The notes beneath the pieces are model-generated. The model saw only the letters and a list, made by a program, of their open reading frames with translations. It did not search any database and had not been told where the DNA came from. The position numbers and the translations under genes were made by a program. From Promerops cafer (lineage: Eukaryota > Chordata > Aves > Passeriformes > Nectariniidae), in contig VZSE01005872.1 of the NCBI GenBank assembly GCA_013398275.1, forward strand, positions 44,926 to 108,925: a DNA stretch of 64,000 nucleotides. The letters are read 5' to 3'. The first letter of the stretch is position 1, and every line of letters begins with the position of its first letter. Shown here in pieces: positions 63,313 to 64,000 of this stretch.

Positions 63313-64000
63313 GTGAGTGGTCTTTGACCTAGGTTACAGACTAAATGTGAATACATTATCTTCATGTATTAATTTCATTTTTTAACCCTTAAAACACTTT
63401 TGTTTTGGAAGCACATGCTGTATCTAAATTAATCTGTGGTCTTTCATGAGCTACTGAGTGACAGTTTAAAATTTCATTCGACTTGGTTAACTGTTTCAGT
63501 ATTTCAAAAAGAGCATTTTATATTAAAACATCCTTATCGGGCTCTTGGCTTGAAAATCTCCTGCATGAGAGCCAAAATCTATAGATGTACTTATTATTCC
63601 AGGCTGGAGAGCCAGCAGCTAGGTGGAGGATGATCTTTGTCAGCTGAGGAAGTCTTAGTTACACTTACAGTTGATTTTGAGTCCTCAGTACACTTACTTG
63701 AGTCACTTTTTAAAGCTGAATTTCAAGTAATCCATTCATTTGTAATTCAGTATGCAAATAATGAATCTAACTTCTTTAAGCATAATTGCTGTTATCTTTG
63801 CTTCATCAAAATGTGCTTCTTTAAATTAATGACCTCCTCTTCAGACTTGAAATCTGTTTTGTCAAAAGTGTAGCTATTTCCTCTTCTGAGGATGATTTAT
63901 TGTTTCCTGTGTTGAAAGATTTGGATTTACAATTTTGTGGAGCCATTTGACTTCTGTGATACAGACTGTCTCTTGCAAGTATGTATGTATATTTTTAAGA

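Noticed and set aside
1..64000. CRISPR arrays, operons, bacterial promoters, riboswitches, tRNA or rRNA genes
   Set aside because: The DNA is avian nuclear. I saw no array of spaced repeats, and no tRNA or rRNA signature was recognisable by eye; a covariance-model scan would be needed to exclude small RNAs.

Overview
The window is vertebrate nuclear DNA from a bird, most likely a songbird. The evidence is many truncated CR1 LINE copies (several ending in the ATTCTATGATTCTATGA-type 3' tail), solo LTRs of types I know from songbird genomes, split genes with GT-AG introns, and a strongly CpG-rich promoter region. There are no operons, CRISPR arrays or other prokaryotic features.

Layout. Positions 1 to about 48,050 form an AT-rich, gene-poor interval. 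It holds CR1 fragments on both strands, four LTR pieces (4.5 kb, 5.8-6.8 kb, 22.9-23.4 kb, 45.3-45.9 kb), microsatellites, a poly-G tract and one 365-N assembly gap inside an AAAAG repeat. I find no supportable cellular gene there. From 48.05 kb the composition changes to a GC- and CpG-rich domain that runs to about 52 kb and contains the first two genes' starts. WDR36 (UTP21, a WD-repeat protein of the small-subunit processome) starts at 51,458 on the + strand. Its first eleven coding exons, 387 codons, can be followed to 63,312 with every splice phase consistent; the rest of the gene lies beyond the window.

Main finding. Just upstream of WDR36, on the same strand at 49,385-51,037, a four-exon reading frame encodes a predicted secreted protein of 168 residues that matches thymic stromal lymphopoietin (TSLP). 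It has a signal peptide, then a mature start like mouse TSLP (TYNFS-x-CN), a CPGF motif (CPGY in mammals) and a C-terminal helix with a W-R-S-Y-N motif (W-R-R-F-N in human). In mammals TSLP is the gene directly upstream of WDR36 on the same strand, so position and sequence agree. The exons are short, GC-rich and interrupted by a purine-only-like tract, which would explain why the gene could be missed. Whether an avian TSLP has been described elsewhere I cannot tell.

The two genes are not functionally linked: TSLP is an epithelial cytokine and WDR36 a housekeeping ribosome-biogenesis factor. They are simply conserved neighbours, here only 420 bp apart from stop codon to start codon.
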